NCBI GenBank assembly: GCA_009995705.1 | Contig: JAADBR010000016.1 | Span: forward strand, 30,057-94,056 | Reading direction: 5' to 3' | DNA length: 64,000 nt | From: Microcystis aeruginosa W13-11 | GTDB taxonomy: Bacteria > Cyanobacteriota > Cyanobacteriia > Cyanobacteriales > Microcystaceae | In this document: positions 26,475-36,928 of the stretch, piece after piece | Position numbering within the stretch: position 1 is the stretch's first letter | Layout of the letters: each line of letters starts with the position of its first letter | The notes under the pieces: generated by a model | Databases searched by the model: none | What the model was told of the DNA's origin: nothing | Seen by the model: the letters and a program-made list of their open reading frames with translations, nothing else | Translations under genes and position numbers: made by a program

Positions 26475-26813
26475 ATGAAATCTGCCACATTATTATCGCC
26501 CGATCGACCGCTGCCAGAATTTCTCCAGTCAGCTATCCGAGAACGTTTTCCGGGGAAAGCGATCAATGATCTCAGCATCCCCTACTATGAAGGCGTCGAG
26601 GATGTGGGGTGGGGGTATTTTAACGATCGGGTGTTGCCGGCCTGTAGCGATGGGCCTGTTGTCCGCTATCTCGGCCCATTTATATCCTACGTCCGTCTAG
26701 GAGAGGCCTTGGTTTTGGATCGGCAAGACGGTCTTGTGGTTTACGAAACCGATCGAGATGTTCCCTGTACGGAAACCGGCCCTTTCTGGTGGGTGACTCC
26801 TAAATCGCTCTGA
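26475..26813 (+). CDS. Conserved hypothetical protein, 112 aa
   Basis: The family is not recognised. The start at 26475 is preferred over an in-frame ATG at 26337 because it follows AGGGGGAAAAGCC, a Shine-Dalgarno-like stretch, and because the extra 46 residues are unlike a folded domain. The product has LPEFLQSAIRERFPGKAINDLSIPYYEGVEDVGWGYF and ends in FWWVTPKSL. It is compact and soluble with several aromatic residues. A terminator follows. Confidence 0.6.
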   Translation: MKSATLLSPDRPLPEFLQSAIRERFPGKAINDLSIPYYEGVEDVGWGYFNDRVLPACSDGPVVRYLGPFISYVRLGEALVLDRQDGLVVYETDRDVPCTETGPFWWVTPKSL

Positions 26814-26837
26814 AAAAGCCAAACCTAAGTAAGATTT

Positions 26838-26880
26838 GACGGGTGGAGTCGGTAAGCGATAAAACCCGTCGCCTTTTTAT
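26838..26880 (+). terminator. Rho-independent-type terminator
   Basis: GACGGGT and ACCCGTC form a 7-bp stem with a 19-nt loop, followed by GCCTTTTTAT. It lies 25 bp after the 112-aa gene and abuts the end of the convergent crtB. Confidence 0.6.
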
Positions 26881-27809
26881 AAGGCTTGCGATCGCAACCA
26901 AGCCACGGGTAAATAGAGCATTTTCTTGGCTAAAGGCACGAAGGCACGACGGGCGAAGACATCGTAATTATTTGCCTCAATTACGTCTAAAATGCCTTGA
27001 TAAAGCAGTAAAGCCGCCCAAACCGGCCAACGGGAATCGGGATTAAGGGCGCGAATCCCCCTTTCGGCGGAATCGTAGTAATAACGGGCCCGCTCAATTT
27101 GGAAGCGCATTAACCCCTTCCAACAGTCATTATTAACCCCTTTGAGTAAATCGTCTTCGCTGTAGTTAAAACGCTCTAAATCCTCTAAAGGTAGATAAAT
27201 CCGCCCACGATGGGCATCTTCCCCCACATCCCGCAAAATATTGGTTAATTGATTGGCAATACCGAGATCGATCGCTTCTTCTTGGGGAATATAGACGCTT
27301 TGATTGCGTCGCCAAGGAGCCGAGCGATCGCCATCTTCCAATCCTAACACCGCGCTGGACATTAACCCCACAGTCCCCGCCACCCGATAGCAGTACAGTT
27401 TTAGTTCATCAAAGGTTTGATAACGACTGCGATAGAGATCCATCTGTTGCCCGGCGATCATATCCCGAAAGGGTTGGATATCCATGGGGAACTTTTCTAG
27501 AGTATCTACGAGAGCGACATCGGCATCCTCAAGGGCAACCCCAGAAAAGACGGTTTCTAGCTGTTTTTCCCATAAATCTAGGGTTTCAGGGGTAGTTAAC
27601 CGGGCTTGAGGTCCATCGACCAGTTCATCGGTACGACGACACCAGACATAAATTGCCCAGATCGCTCGACGTTTTGCTTTCGGCATCAGGAGAGTACCGA
27701 GATAAAACGTTTTGGAATACTTCTCTGTAATCCGGCGACAGAGTTCGTAGGACTCCGCAAGGGAGACGAGGGGTTTGGTGGGGTGGGTCGGTTTTGGCAA
27801 TTGGAGCAT
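26877..27809 (-). CDS. crtB: Phytoene synthase CrtB
   Basis: CrtB condenses two geranylgeranyl diphosphates to phytoene, the first committed carotenoid step. The 310-aa protein has both Asp-rich regions: DELVDGPQ (residues about 60-67) and the LTNILRDVGEDAHRGRIYLP block (about 188-207). RRAIWAIYVWCRRTDE is also typical. It lies 105 bp downstream of crtP on the same strand, a common cyanobacterial arrangement, and is probably co-transcribed with it. Confidence 0.95.
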   Translation of the reverse strand: MLQLPKPTHPTKPLVSLAESYELCRRITEKYSKTFYLGTLLMPKAKRRAIWAIYVWCRRTDELVDGPQARLTTPETLDLWEKQLETVFSGVALEDADVALVDTLEKFPMDIQPFRDMIAGQQMDLYRSRYQTFDELKLYCYRVAGTVGLMSSAVLGLEDGDRSAPWRRNQSVYIPQEEAIDLGIANQLTNILRDVGEDAHRGRIYLPLEDLERFNYSEDDLLKGVNNDCWKGLMRFQIERARYYYDSAERGIRALNPDSRWPVWAALLLYQGILDVIEANNYDVFARRAFVPLAKKMLYLPVAWLRSQAL

Positions 27810-27914
27810 TCTGCTGGGGCGGAATGATTGACTTAGATTAACGGCAAACTGTGGCTAATGATATAGCATTGTCTCACTCAAGGCCATTTTCGTCATTAGT
27901 CCCTAGCCAGAGAA

Positions 27915-29351
<1,437 letters not shown>

Positions 29352-29479
29352 CTATCTACTCTCTAATGTCTTGTCTTTATCACATTCGCTATTATACTTC
29401 ACATTTCGTTACATTTTTTTTCAGATTATCGAGAAGACGGTCGGCGGGGGGCTGCTTTGTTCTCCCCACACCCCACTTC

Positions 29480-29524
29480 CTTGATAACTGATTACTGGTC
29501 ACTGATAACTGATAACTGATATTG
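29480..29524. repeat. Short tandem repeat tract upstream of the P-type ATPase
   Basis: TGATAACTGATTACTGG and CACTGATAACTGATAAC units repeat four times between the divergent crtP and ATPase genes. It is the same family as in the nrt spacers. Confidence 0.65.
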
Positions 29525-29591
29525 TGATATGTAATTAGCTTAACTCGCTCACCTTTTGAGTTTACGCATACACCCTCTTCAATCGATCGCT

Positions 29592-32372
29592 ATGACTTTT
29601 CCCACTACGTCACCTCAAGTCTCGGAAATAGAGAATAATCGTGCTTGGCATAATTTAACTGGGGAACAAACCCTGGAAATCCTGAGAACCAATGGGGAAA
29701 CCGGCTTAATCGAGGACGAAATTGTTAAAAGAAAGGATATTTTCGGGTTAAATGAACTAAAAGAAACGGGGGGACGTAGCCCGTTAATGATTCTCTGGGA
29801 ACAGTTTACTAACATTATGTTAGTGATGCTGATTGCCGTGGCGGTGGTTTCGGCAGTTTTGGACCTGAAAAAAGCGGAATTTCCCAAAGATGCGATCGCT
29901 ATTTTTACAATTGTTATTTTAAACGGTATTTTAGGATATTTCCAGGAAAGTCGGGCAGAAAAGGCTTTAGCCGCCCTTAAGCAGTTATCCTCGCCGAAAG
30001 TCCGGGTTATTCGTAATGGTAGTACCTTTGAAGTGACGGCCAAGGAACTTGTCCCTGGGGATATCATGTTACTGGAAGCGGGGGTACAAATTGCCGCCGA
30101 TGGCAGATTATTAGAAGCACAAAACCTGCAAATCCGCGAAGCTGCCCTCACGGGGGAAGCGGAATCGGTGAATAAACAAGCACAGAGGGTTTTACCAGAA
30201 GATGCCTCTTTAGGCGATCGCATTAACCTCGTCTATCAGGGTACAGAAGTAGTACAGGGACGGGGGAAAGTGGCGATTACCAAGACGGGAATGGATACGG
30301 AAATCGGTAAAATCGCCGCCATGTTACAAGGAGTAGAAAGTGAACCCACTCCCCTACAACAGCGAATGTCGCAGTTAGGTAACGTTTTAGTGAGTGGTTC
30401 CCTAGCTTTAGTGGCTATAATCGTGCTTGGGGGTGTAATTCGCTTTGGTTGGCAGTTTTTTGAATCATTCCTAGAAACCTCCCTCAGTATGGCTGTGGCC
30501 GTTGTTCCCGAAGGTTTACCGGCAGTGGTGACGGTGACTTTGGCAATTGGAACCCAAAGAATGGTGAGAAGACAAGCTTTAATCCGTAAATTGCCGGCAG
30601 TGGAAACCCTAGGCTCGGTAACGACGATTTGCTCCGATAAAACCGGAACTTTAACTCAAAATAAAATGGTGGTGCAGAAAGTTAATACTTCCGAGCAGAC
30701 AATCACTGTCACCGGGGAAGGTTACGCACCCATCGGTGAGTTTAGTGGTGCTAGTGAAAGTGATCCCGAACTACAGGCAATTTTAACGGCTTGTGTGCTG
30801 TGTAATGATGCACTTTTGCAAAATAAAGAGCAAGAATGGTTAATTTTAGGCGATCCCACCGAAGGAGCTTTACTGACGTTAGCGGGTAAAGGAGGACTAT
30901 ATCAGGAAGCATTGCAGCCAAAAAGCCCTCGTTTAGGGGAATTTCCCTTTTCTTCCGAAAGAAAGAGAATGTCAGTAATCTGTGAGAATGCCCAGTTAGG
31001 TTTGGGGGATTCTACCTATTTAATGTTTACCAAAGGCTCGCCGGAATTAATTCTCGAACGTTGTTCTCTGATCCAAGTTGGGGCGGAAAGTCAACCCCTA
31101 ACAGATGAACAAAGAAGCCGTATTTTGGCACAAAATGACGAAATGGCGAGTAATGGCCTACGAGTCTTAGGTTTTTCCTATAAACCGATGACAGAAGTGC
31201 CAGAAGCGGAAAGAGAAGATAGTGAGGAACAATCCTTGGTTTGGTTGGGATTGGTGGGAATGCTCGATGCACCCCGCAAAGAAGTTAAAGAAGCGGTTGC
31301 CCTCTGTCGTCAAGCGGGAATTCGTCCGATTATGATTACCGGAGATCACCAATTAACGGCCAAGGCGATCGCCAGTGAATTAGGCATTGCTGCTGCTGGG
31401 GAGCGAGTAATCACGGGTAAAGAATTAGAAAAAATGTCTCAGAATGACCTAGAGGCAGAGGTAGATGGTGTGAGTGTCTATGCTCGCGTTTCTCCCGAAC
31501 ACAAGCTGAGAATCGTCCAAGCTTTGCAAAAACGGGGCAAATTCGTCGCCATGACGGGGGATGGAGTCAATGATGCTCCGGCACTAAAACAAGCCGATAT
31601 CGGCATCGCCATGGGGATTACGGGAACCGATGTCAGCAAAGAAGCCAGCGATATGATTTTGCTGGATGATAATTTTGCCACCATCGTCGCTGCCACCGAA
31701 GAGGGGCGCGTGGTTTACAGTAACATTCGGCGCTTTATTAAATATATTCTCGGCAGTAATATTGGCGAGGTTTTGACAATTGCATCGGCTCCGCTGCTCG
31801 GTTTAGGCGGTGTTCCCCTTTCTCCCTTACAAATCCTCTGGATGAACCTTGTCACCGACGGTTTACCGGCTCTGGCTCTGGCAATGGAACCCGCCGAACC
31901 TAATGTGATGAAACGTCCACCTTTTAGCCCCCGGGAAAGCATTTTTGCTCGCGGGTTGGGTTGGTATATGATTCGCATCGGCATCGTCTTTGCCATTCTC
32001 ACCATTATTATGATGTACTGGGCTTACCGATATACTCAGGCAACCCCCGAAATCGGAGATCCCAGACGTTGGAAAACCATGGTATTTACTACCCTCTGTT
32101 TAGCACAAATGGGTCATGCTTTGGCGGTGCGTTCCCATACCCAGTTAGCTGTGCAAATGAATCCCTTCTCTAATCCTTACATTATTGCCGCCGTGGGCTT
32201 GACAACGATCCTACAATTGTTGTTAATTTATGCTCCTCCTCTACAAAACTTCTTCGGTACTCAATGGATTAGTGGCACCGAATTATTAATCTGTTTTGGA
32301 TTTAGTGCCTTAATGTTTGTTTGGATTGAGTTAGAGAAGTTATTTATTCGCTGGTTCATGACGAAAAAATAA
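29592..32372 (+). CDS. Cation-transporting P-type ATPase (P2A, Ca2+-type, PacL-like)
   Basis: This 926-aa membrane pump resembles SERCA/PMR1-like calcium ATPases. The ATG at 29592 is chosen over a TTG 12 codons earlier. The N-terminal cation-ATPase domain ([16 protein letters not shown]) is followed by the actuator loop with [10 protein letters not shown]. The M4 motif [17 protein letters not shown] has the PEGL typical of P2-type pumps. The phosphorylation site is D349 in CSDKTGTLT. Hinge [18 protein letters not shown] is intact, and M6 ([16 protein letters not shown]) carries the N..D ligands of Ca2+ pumps. The SLC13 permease gene begins 5 nt after the stop, suggesting one operon. Confidence 0.92.
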   Translation: MTFPTTSPQVSEIENNRAWHNLTGEQTLEILRTNGETGLIEDEIVKRKDIFGLNELKETGGRSPLMILWEQFTNIMLVMLIAVAVVSAVLDLKKAEFPKDAIAIFTIVILNGILGYFQESRAEKALAALKQLSSPKVRVIRNGSTFEVTAKELVPGDIMLLEAGVQIAADGRLLEAQNLQIREAALTGEAESVNKQAQRVLPEDASLGDRINLVYQGTEVVQGRGKVAITKTGMDTEIGKIAAMLQGVESEPTPLQQRMSQLGNVLVSGSLALVAIIVLGGVIRFGWQFFESFLETSLSMAVAVVPEGLPAVVTVTLAIGTQRMVRRQALIRKLPAVETLGSVTTICSDKTGTLTQNKMVVQKVNTSEQTITVTGEGYAPIGEFSGASESDPELQAILTACVLCNDALLQNKEQEWLILGDPTEGALLTLAGKGGLYQEALQPKSPRLGEFPFSSERKRMSVICENAQLGLGDSTYLMFTKGSPELILERCSLIQVGAESQPLTDEQRSRILAQNDEMASNGLRVLGFSYKPMTEVPEAEREDSEEQSLVWLGLVGMLDAPRKEVKEAVALCRQAGIRPIMITGDHQLTAKAIASELGIAAAGERVITGKELEKMSQNDLEAEVDGVSVYARVSPEHKLRIVQALQKRGKFVAMTGDGVNDAPALKQADIGIAMGITGTDVSKEASDMILLDDNFATIVAATEEGRVVYSNIRRFIKYILGSNIGEVLTIASAPLLGLGGVPLSPLQILWMNLVTDGLPALALAMEPAEPNVMKRPPFSPRESIFARGLGWYMIRIGIVFAILTIIMMYWAYRYTQATPEIGDPRRWKTMVFTTLCLAQMGHALAVRSHTQLAVQMNPFSNPYIIAAVGLTTILQLLLIYAPPLQNFFGTQWISGTELLICFGFSALMFVWIELEKLFIRWFMTKK

Positions 32373-32376
32373 ATCA

Positions 32377-34176
32377 ATGCCAACACCAATTATTCTGACT
32401 TTAACGGTTTTAGTCGTTGCTTTAGTCGCTTTTGTGGCGGAATGGCTACCGGTAGATTTAACCGCTTTATGCGTGGCAATTGTCCTGATTCTTTTGGGTT
32501 TAGTTACTCCCGAAGAAGGTATCGCTGGATTTAGTAATTCTGCCACGGTGACAGTGATGGCAATGTTTGTGCTTAGTGCCGGAATTACGCGCACGGGAGT
32601 GATTCAAGTAGTTCGCGATCGCTTGCTGGTTTGGGGGGGTAAAAATCCCCACCAGCAGGTATTTGTCCTAGGAGCATTGGTGGGGCCAATTAGTGCTTTT
32701 ATTAATAACACAGCAGTGGTGGCGATCTTTTTACCCATCGTCGAAGATTGGTGTAAAAAACAAAAAATTTCCCCTTCTAAGTTATTAATTCCCCTTTCCT
32801 ACGCCACGGTTTTAGCGGGGATGATTACCGTGGTGGGAACTTCTACAAACATTCTCGCTAGTGGTATTTCTGCCAAGCTGGGTTATGGGCAATTTAGCTT
32901 ATTTCAATTCACTGCTTTAGGAGTAGTAACTTTTTTAGCAGGTTTGATTTATTTAGCAATTTTTGCCCCAAAATTATTACCCGATCGCAAATCTTCCACA
33001 GGGGAATTTTTAGACGATGATTATGGTTCTAAAGTATATCTGAGTGAGGTAATTATTAGCCCTCGTTCTAATCTTATCGGTCAAACTTTATCCGAAAGTG
33101 GACTACAAAGAAAGTTTGATTTTGATGTGTTGGAACTAATCAGAAATAAAGTACATTTACCCCAGCCTTTAGCCGATAAAGTTCTCAATGCTGGCGATAT
33201 TTTAATCGTTCACAGTAGTCGAGAAGAACTATTAAAAATTAAGAATGAACGGGGATTGGAAATTTTTGCCGATCTCAAATTTCAGAAAGGAGATATTGAA
33301 TCGGCAATTACTACAGGTGAGGAAAAATTAGCCGAGGTTTTGATTCTCTCTAATTCCCGTTTAATTGGGACAACTTTAAAAGATTTGAAATTTCGTCAGC
33401 GTTATAACGCAACGGTTCTAGCGATTCGGCGTGGTTCGGAATTACTGCAAGGAAGATTAGGGAAAATTCCTTTAAAGTTTGGCGATTTGCTCTTAGTTCA
33501 GGGACCAAAACAGAGTTTTGTGGGGTTACAAACCACGCGAGAATTATTAGTTTTAGAAGAAAAAAATATCGAATCACTGCGACAGGATAAGGGCATGATT
33601 GCTTTAATGATTACTTTGTTAGTGATTATTATTGCCGCTTTTGATATTCAACCGATTCTCGTCACCAGTTTAGTCGGAGTGGTTTTAATGGTAATTACTG
33701 GCTGTCTAAAACCAGGGGAAGTCTATGGTTCCATCCGTTGGGATATTATCTTTTTATTAGCGGGTTTAATTCCCCTGGGTACTGCCATGGATAACTCAGG
33801 AACGACTAAATGGTTAGCAGATAATTTAGTGGCTATCGGTGGCCATCTTTCGGGGTTTTGGATCTTAGTTTTCTTCTATCTAATTACCTCAGTTTTAACT
33901 GAAATCCTCTCTAATAATGCCGCCGTCGTGTTAATGATTCCCGTCGCCGTGGAAGTGGCGAAAACCTTAGGTTTAAATCCTTTGGCTTTTATGTATGCTG
34001 TCACCTTTGCTGCTTCTAATAGTTATCTAACACCGATTGGCTATCAAACTAACACTATGGTTTATGCCCCCGGGGGCTATAAATTCCTCGATTTTACTCG
34101 TTTGGGTGCGCCCCTAAATTTAATTTTGACAATTTTAACCCCTAGTTTAATTGTCTTGTTTTATGGCTTGAAATAA
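32377..34176 (+). CDS. SLC13-family permease with TrkA-C domains
   Basis: This 599-aa protein belongs to the DASS/SLC13 group of anion (sulfate/dicarboxylate-type) symporters. About five N-terminal membrane segments include ISAFINNTAVVAIFLPIVEDWC and VVGTSTNILASG. Two TrkA-C regulatory domains follow (about 215-300 and 305-395; for example SEVIISPRSNLIGQTLSE and AEVLILSNSRLIGTTLKD). The second membrane half contains LTEILSNNAAVVLMIPVAVEVA and a C-terminal SYLTPIGYQTNTMVYAPGGYK. The twin NNTAV/NNAAV and nearby T-rich motifs are the family signatures. It overlaps the operon of the Ca-ATPase (5-nt gap). Substrate is inferred only to class level. Confidence 0.85.
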   Translation: MPTPIILTLTVLVVALVAFVAEWLPVDLTALCVAIVLILLGLVTPEEGIAGFSNSATVTVMAMFVLSAGITRTGVIQVVRDRLLVWGGKNPHQQVFVLGALVGPISAFINNTAVVAIFLPIVEDWCKKQKISPSKLLIPLSYATVLAGMITVVGTSTNILASGISAKLGYGQFSLFQFTALGVVTFLAGLIYLAIFAPKLLPDRKSSTGEFLDDDYGSKVYLSEVIISPRSNLIGQTLSESGLQRKFDFDVLELIRNKVHLPQPLADKVLNAGDILIVHSSREELLKIKNERGLEIFADLKFQKGDIESAITTGEEKLAEVLILSNSRLIGTTLKDLKFRQRYNATVLAIRRGSELLQGRLGKIPLKFGDLLLVQGPKQSFVGLQTTRELLVLEEKNIESLRQDKGMIALMITLLVIIIAAFDIQPILVTSLVGVVLMVITGCLKPGEVYGSIRWDIIFLLAGLIPLGTAMDNSGTTKWLADNLVAIGGHLSGFWILVFFYLITSVLTEILSNNAAVVLMIPVAVEVAKTLGLNPLAFMYAVTFAASNSYLTPIGYQTNTMVYAPGGYKFLDFTRLGAPLNLILTILTPSLIVLFYGLK

Positions 34177-34180
34177 AGAA

Positions 34181-34205
34181 AGAGATCGAAGATTCTTCGA
34201 TCTCT
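34181..34205. terminator. Terminator between SLC13 permease and ycf37
   Basis: AGAGATCGAA and TTCGATCTCT make a perfect 10-bp stem with a 5-nt loop between two convergent genes. On the minus strand it is followed by TTCTTTATTTC and it is preceded on that strand by a short T-run, so it may serve both genes. Confidence 0.7.
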
Positions 34206-34231
34206 AAAAAGAATTTGAGCAGTAGTCAAAA

Positions 34232-34768
34232 CTATTTCGATTCGGCGAAGCGTTTACGCAGGGATTCGGTGCGCTTTTTCGCCACAGTATTGTTAGGTTC
34301 AAATTTGAGAGTTTCTTCGTAGGTTTCGAGAGCTTTTTTAGCCATTTGTTTCTTTTCGTAAACATTGCCAAGATTATTGAGAGCGATCGAGTATTGAGGA
34401 TAAAGTTTAATTGCTTCTTTGTAGTTACGAATCGCTAATTCTAATTGTTCTTGGGCAAAATAGGAAAAACCGATCGCATTGTAGATTAGGGCTTGATTTT
34501 CTGGTTCGATGCTTTCTTCCTCCGAGATTTTTAAAGCCTTTTGTAGTAAACTCAAGGCTTGAACATAGAGTTTTTTATCCAGATAAAGACTCCCTAATTC
34601 ATAATATTCTTTAGCTGTACCTTTTTCTTTTTGCAATTTCTTTTGTAGCTTGTTAAAGGTTCCTTCCACTCGACGGGTTTTAACGATTTGCACGATGACA
34701 AAAATTCCTAAACCAATCACAAAAATTAGCAATCCAGAAACATAAATAAGCGGCAGGGTATCTTCCAT
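34232..34768 (-). CDS. ycf37: Ycf37-like TPR protein, photosystem I assembly
   Basis: Ycf37 is a thylakoid TPR protein that helps assemble or stabilise photosystem I in cyanobacteria and algae. This 178-aa product has the family architecture: an N-terminal membrane helix (PLIYVSGLLIFVIGLGIFVIVQIV, about 6-29), then a basic linker and three TPR units (from about AKEYYELGSLYLDKKLYVQALSLLQKAL to NNLGNVYEKKQMAKKALETYEETLKFEP). Length is close to that of Ycf37 in other cyanobacteria. The name rests on architecture and remembered similarity, not on a search. Confidence 0.75.
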   Translation of the reverse strand: MEDTLPLIYVSGLLIFVIGLGIFVIVQIVKTRRVEGTFNKLQKKLQKEKGTAKEYYELGSLYLDKKLYVQALSLLQKALKISEEESIEPENQALIYNAIGFSYFAQEQLELAIRNYKEAIKLYPQYSIALNNLGNVYEKKQMAKKALETYEETLKFEPNNTVAKKRTESLRKRFAESK

Positions 34769-34828
34769 AATTAGCGATCGAGCAATTAATATTTTTATAC
34801 TTATTCCCTCAGATTATAGCAGGATTTA

Positions 34829-34866
34829 GTCAGTTATCAGTGATCAGTGATCACTGTTCATTGCTC
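34829..34866. repeat. Short tandem repeat tract
   Basis: CAGTTATCAGTGATCAGTGATCACTG-type units (about 8 bp each) lie between ycf37 and the solute-binding gene, in the same family as the other TGATAACT tracts. Confidence 0.6.
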
Positions 34867-34895
34867 ACAGCAAAAAACTCCCTTCTCCCCACACC

Positions 34896-35678
34896 CTATC
34901 TTCCCATTTCCCGAATTCTCAGGGGCAGTCCCCAGTAGTTCACCCGTTCTGCTAACCAGCCGGTGGATTCTAGCCGCTCGATCGCTTGGTTGACGCGTTC
35001 TCGGAGACTTTGGTACTGTAAACCTTTAGGGAGAACGACTCCTAGAGCGATCGCCCCCAACTCGATCGGTAATTGACGATAATTGGGGAATTGCTGCACC
35101 CAACCAGTTAAAAGGCTATTATCAGCCGCAAAAGCGTCTATTTCCCCGGTTTCCAGTAAAATTAAAGCTTCTTGATAGGAAGCAACCCCGCGCAGGATAG
35201 CTTTAGGTAAATTGGAACGCACAAGGGCGATTGTCGTCGATCCGTTGAGTACGGCGATTCTAGAGTTAGCTAAGTCTTCTAAACGCTGCAATTGCGGGTT
35301 TTTCGTCACAAAACCGCTGCTATCGAGGTAATAAAAGGGGCTAAAATCCACTAAGCGCCGACGTGCAGGAGTAATCGCCACACGAGCGATCGCTAAATCC
35401 ACCCGATCATCAATAACCACCTGTAAACGTTCTTGATTAGTAACGGGTTTGAGAATAATAGCACTGTCAGAACCGAGAATTTCTGACGCTAGACGTTTAG
35501 CGATGTCGATTTCCAATCCTTGCAGATTGCCCTGAGAATCAAGGAAAGCGAGGGGAGGGAGATTATTTTTGACGGCGACAATTAATTTTCCCCGGCGTAT
35601 AATTGTATCAAGATCGGCACTAAAACTTGGGGCTACACCCAAGAGCAAAAAACCAAGAACAAATAACAAATTTTTCAT
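34896..35678 (-). CDS. Periplasmic amino-acid-type solute-binding protein
   Basis: This 260-aa protein is a bacterial extracellular solute-binding protein of family 3. It has a signal peptide (MKNLLFVLGFLLLGVAPSFS), then LDTIIRRGKLIVAVKNNLPPLAFLDSQGNLQGLEIDIAKRLA. Further family motifs are DLAIARVAITPARRRLVDFSPFYY and AVLNGSTTIALVRSNLP. No ABC permease or ATPase is adjacent. Its ATG overlaps the stop of the upstream REC-GGDEF pseudogene (ATGA), so the two were translationally coupled and it may act as a sensor for that enzyme rather than in uptake. With the upstream gene broken, its expression may be reduced. Confidence 0.85.
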   Translation of the reverse strand: MKNLLFVLGFLLLGVAPSFSADLDTIIRRGKLIVAVKNNLPPLAFLDSQGNLQGLEIDIAKRLASEILGSDSAIILKPVTNQERLQVVIDDRVDLAIARVAITPARRRLVDFSPFYYLDSSGFVTKNPQLQRLEDLANSRIAVLNGSTTIALVRSNLPKAILRGVASYQEALILLETGEIDAFAADNSLLTGWVQQFPNYRQLPIELGAIALGVVLPKGLQYQSLRERVNQAIERLESTGWLAERVNYWGLPLRIREMGR

Positions 35679-36713
35679 ACTGTTTCACCTAAACTAACTC
35701 GATTCCTACCTTGATTTTTAGCGGCGAACATGGCATGATCAGCCCGCTCGATCACCGCTTCCAGATTATTATCTTCAGGGCTAAATGTTGCCACACCAAT
35801 ACTAGCAGTAACTCGCACTTTTTGTCGATCAATTTTAATATTTAGGTCGTTAGTTACTTGACAAATGCGCTGGGCTGTGGTAGCGGCATCTTGAAGATTA
35901 GTTTCTGGGGGAATAGCGACAAATTCCTCGTCCCCAAAGAGCCAAAACTATCCACTTGACCCAGACAGTTTTTAATTGCCCCAGCGACAGTAATTAAAGT
36001 TTTATCTCCTAGGATATGACCAAAGGTATCGTTAATATGTTTAAAATGGTCGATATCGATGACTAGAACCGAAAAATAACGATGATAACGACGACATCGT
36101 TCCAATTATTTCTCGCTCAAGGCGAGAATCTCTCGACGATTATTTCCCCCCAGTTAGGCTATCAGTTCTGACTAGCTTTTCTAGTTGAGAATTGATATTT
36201 TTCAGTTCTAGATGAATTTTAACTTTCGCTAACAGTTCCCAACTATAAAAGGGTTTATTTACATAGTCCACAGCCCCAGAATCAAAAGCATTGATAATAT
36301 CTTCTTTTTCCTTACTATCTGTTACAAAAATAATCGGTATATGAGCGTACAAAGTATCACTTTTGAGTCTTCAACAAAGTTTTATGGTAAGGATTCAGGT
36401 CATACAAAAAGCAGTCAACCCCTTGCTGTGTAAGCATTTAGGGGAATTATGGACAAATGCTCATTCTCATTAAGAAACGCTGAAAGCCTTAATTTTCGTC
36501 CTTACGTTTTATGTACCCCAGATTTTGCATCATTAAGTCAAGAATAATTAGGTCAGGATTAGCATTTTTTACTCGTTCTATTGCCTGTTTAACACTACTA
36601 GCACAAATAGTGGCATAATCAGCAAAATCAAGAATCTTCACAGCCAATTCGAGATTTTTACTGACATTATCAACCACTAAAACTAAACAGTCTTCAGGAC
36701 GAAATTTAATCAT
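35675..36713 (-). pseudogene. Response regulator diguanylate cyclase (REC-GGDEF), disrupted
   Basis: Reading leftward, 36713-36520 encodes a receiver start (CLVLVVDNVSKNLELAVKIL, PDLIILDLMM). About 130 bp of unrelated sequence follows before the receiver resumes (AHIPIIFVTDSKEKEDIINAFDSGAVDYVNKPF). After SLTG a C6 tract (36146-36151) shifts the frame, a TAA follows EK, and then [28 protein letters not shown] continues the GGDEF domain. A second shift occurs near FGSL just before the active-site motif GDEEF. The end (VTASIGVATFSPEDNNLEA, ERADHAMFAAKNQGRNR) is preserved. The stop overlaps the solute-binding gene start. At least two frameshifts, one stop and one insertion make it non-functional. 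Confidence 0.85.
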
Positions 36714-36928
36714 GATCAGTAGGTATAATTAATCAAGCTAAGGACAAAATAGAGATACAATTATTAGTGATACAGCATTTCTTATACAGATGAAGTATGA
36801 TGGGATTGGGCATCGCCCCCAAAGGTTAAGCTTATCCCTAGTTTCTAGAAGTCCACTTTTTTCGACTAGAATAAAAAAAGCCAGTCAGAATAGCCGCAAT
36901 TTAAAAAATTTCTCCTCTTAGACTTGAC

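Noticed and set aside
31027..31352. Minus-strand frames within the P-type ATPase gene
   Set aside because: Antisense shadows of a clearly coding gene.
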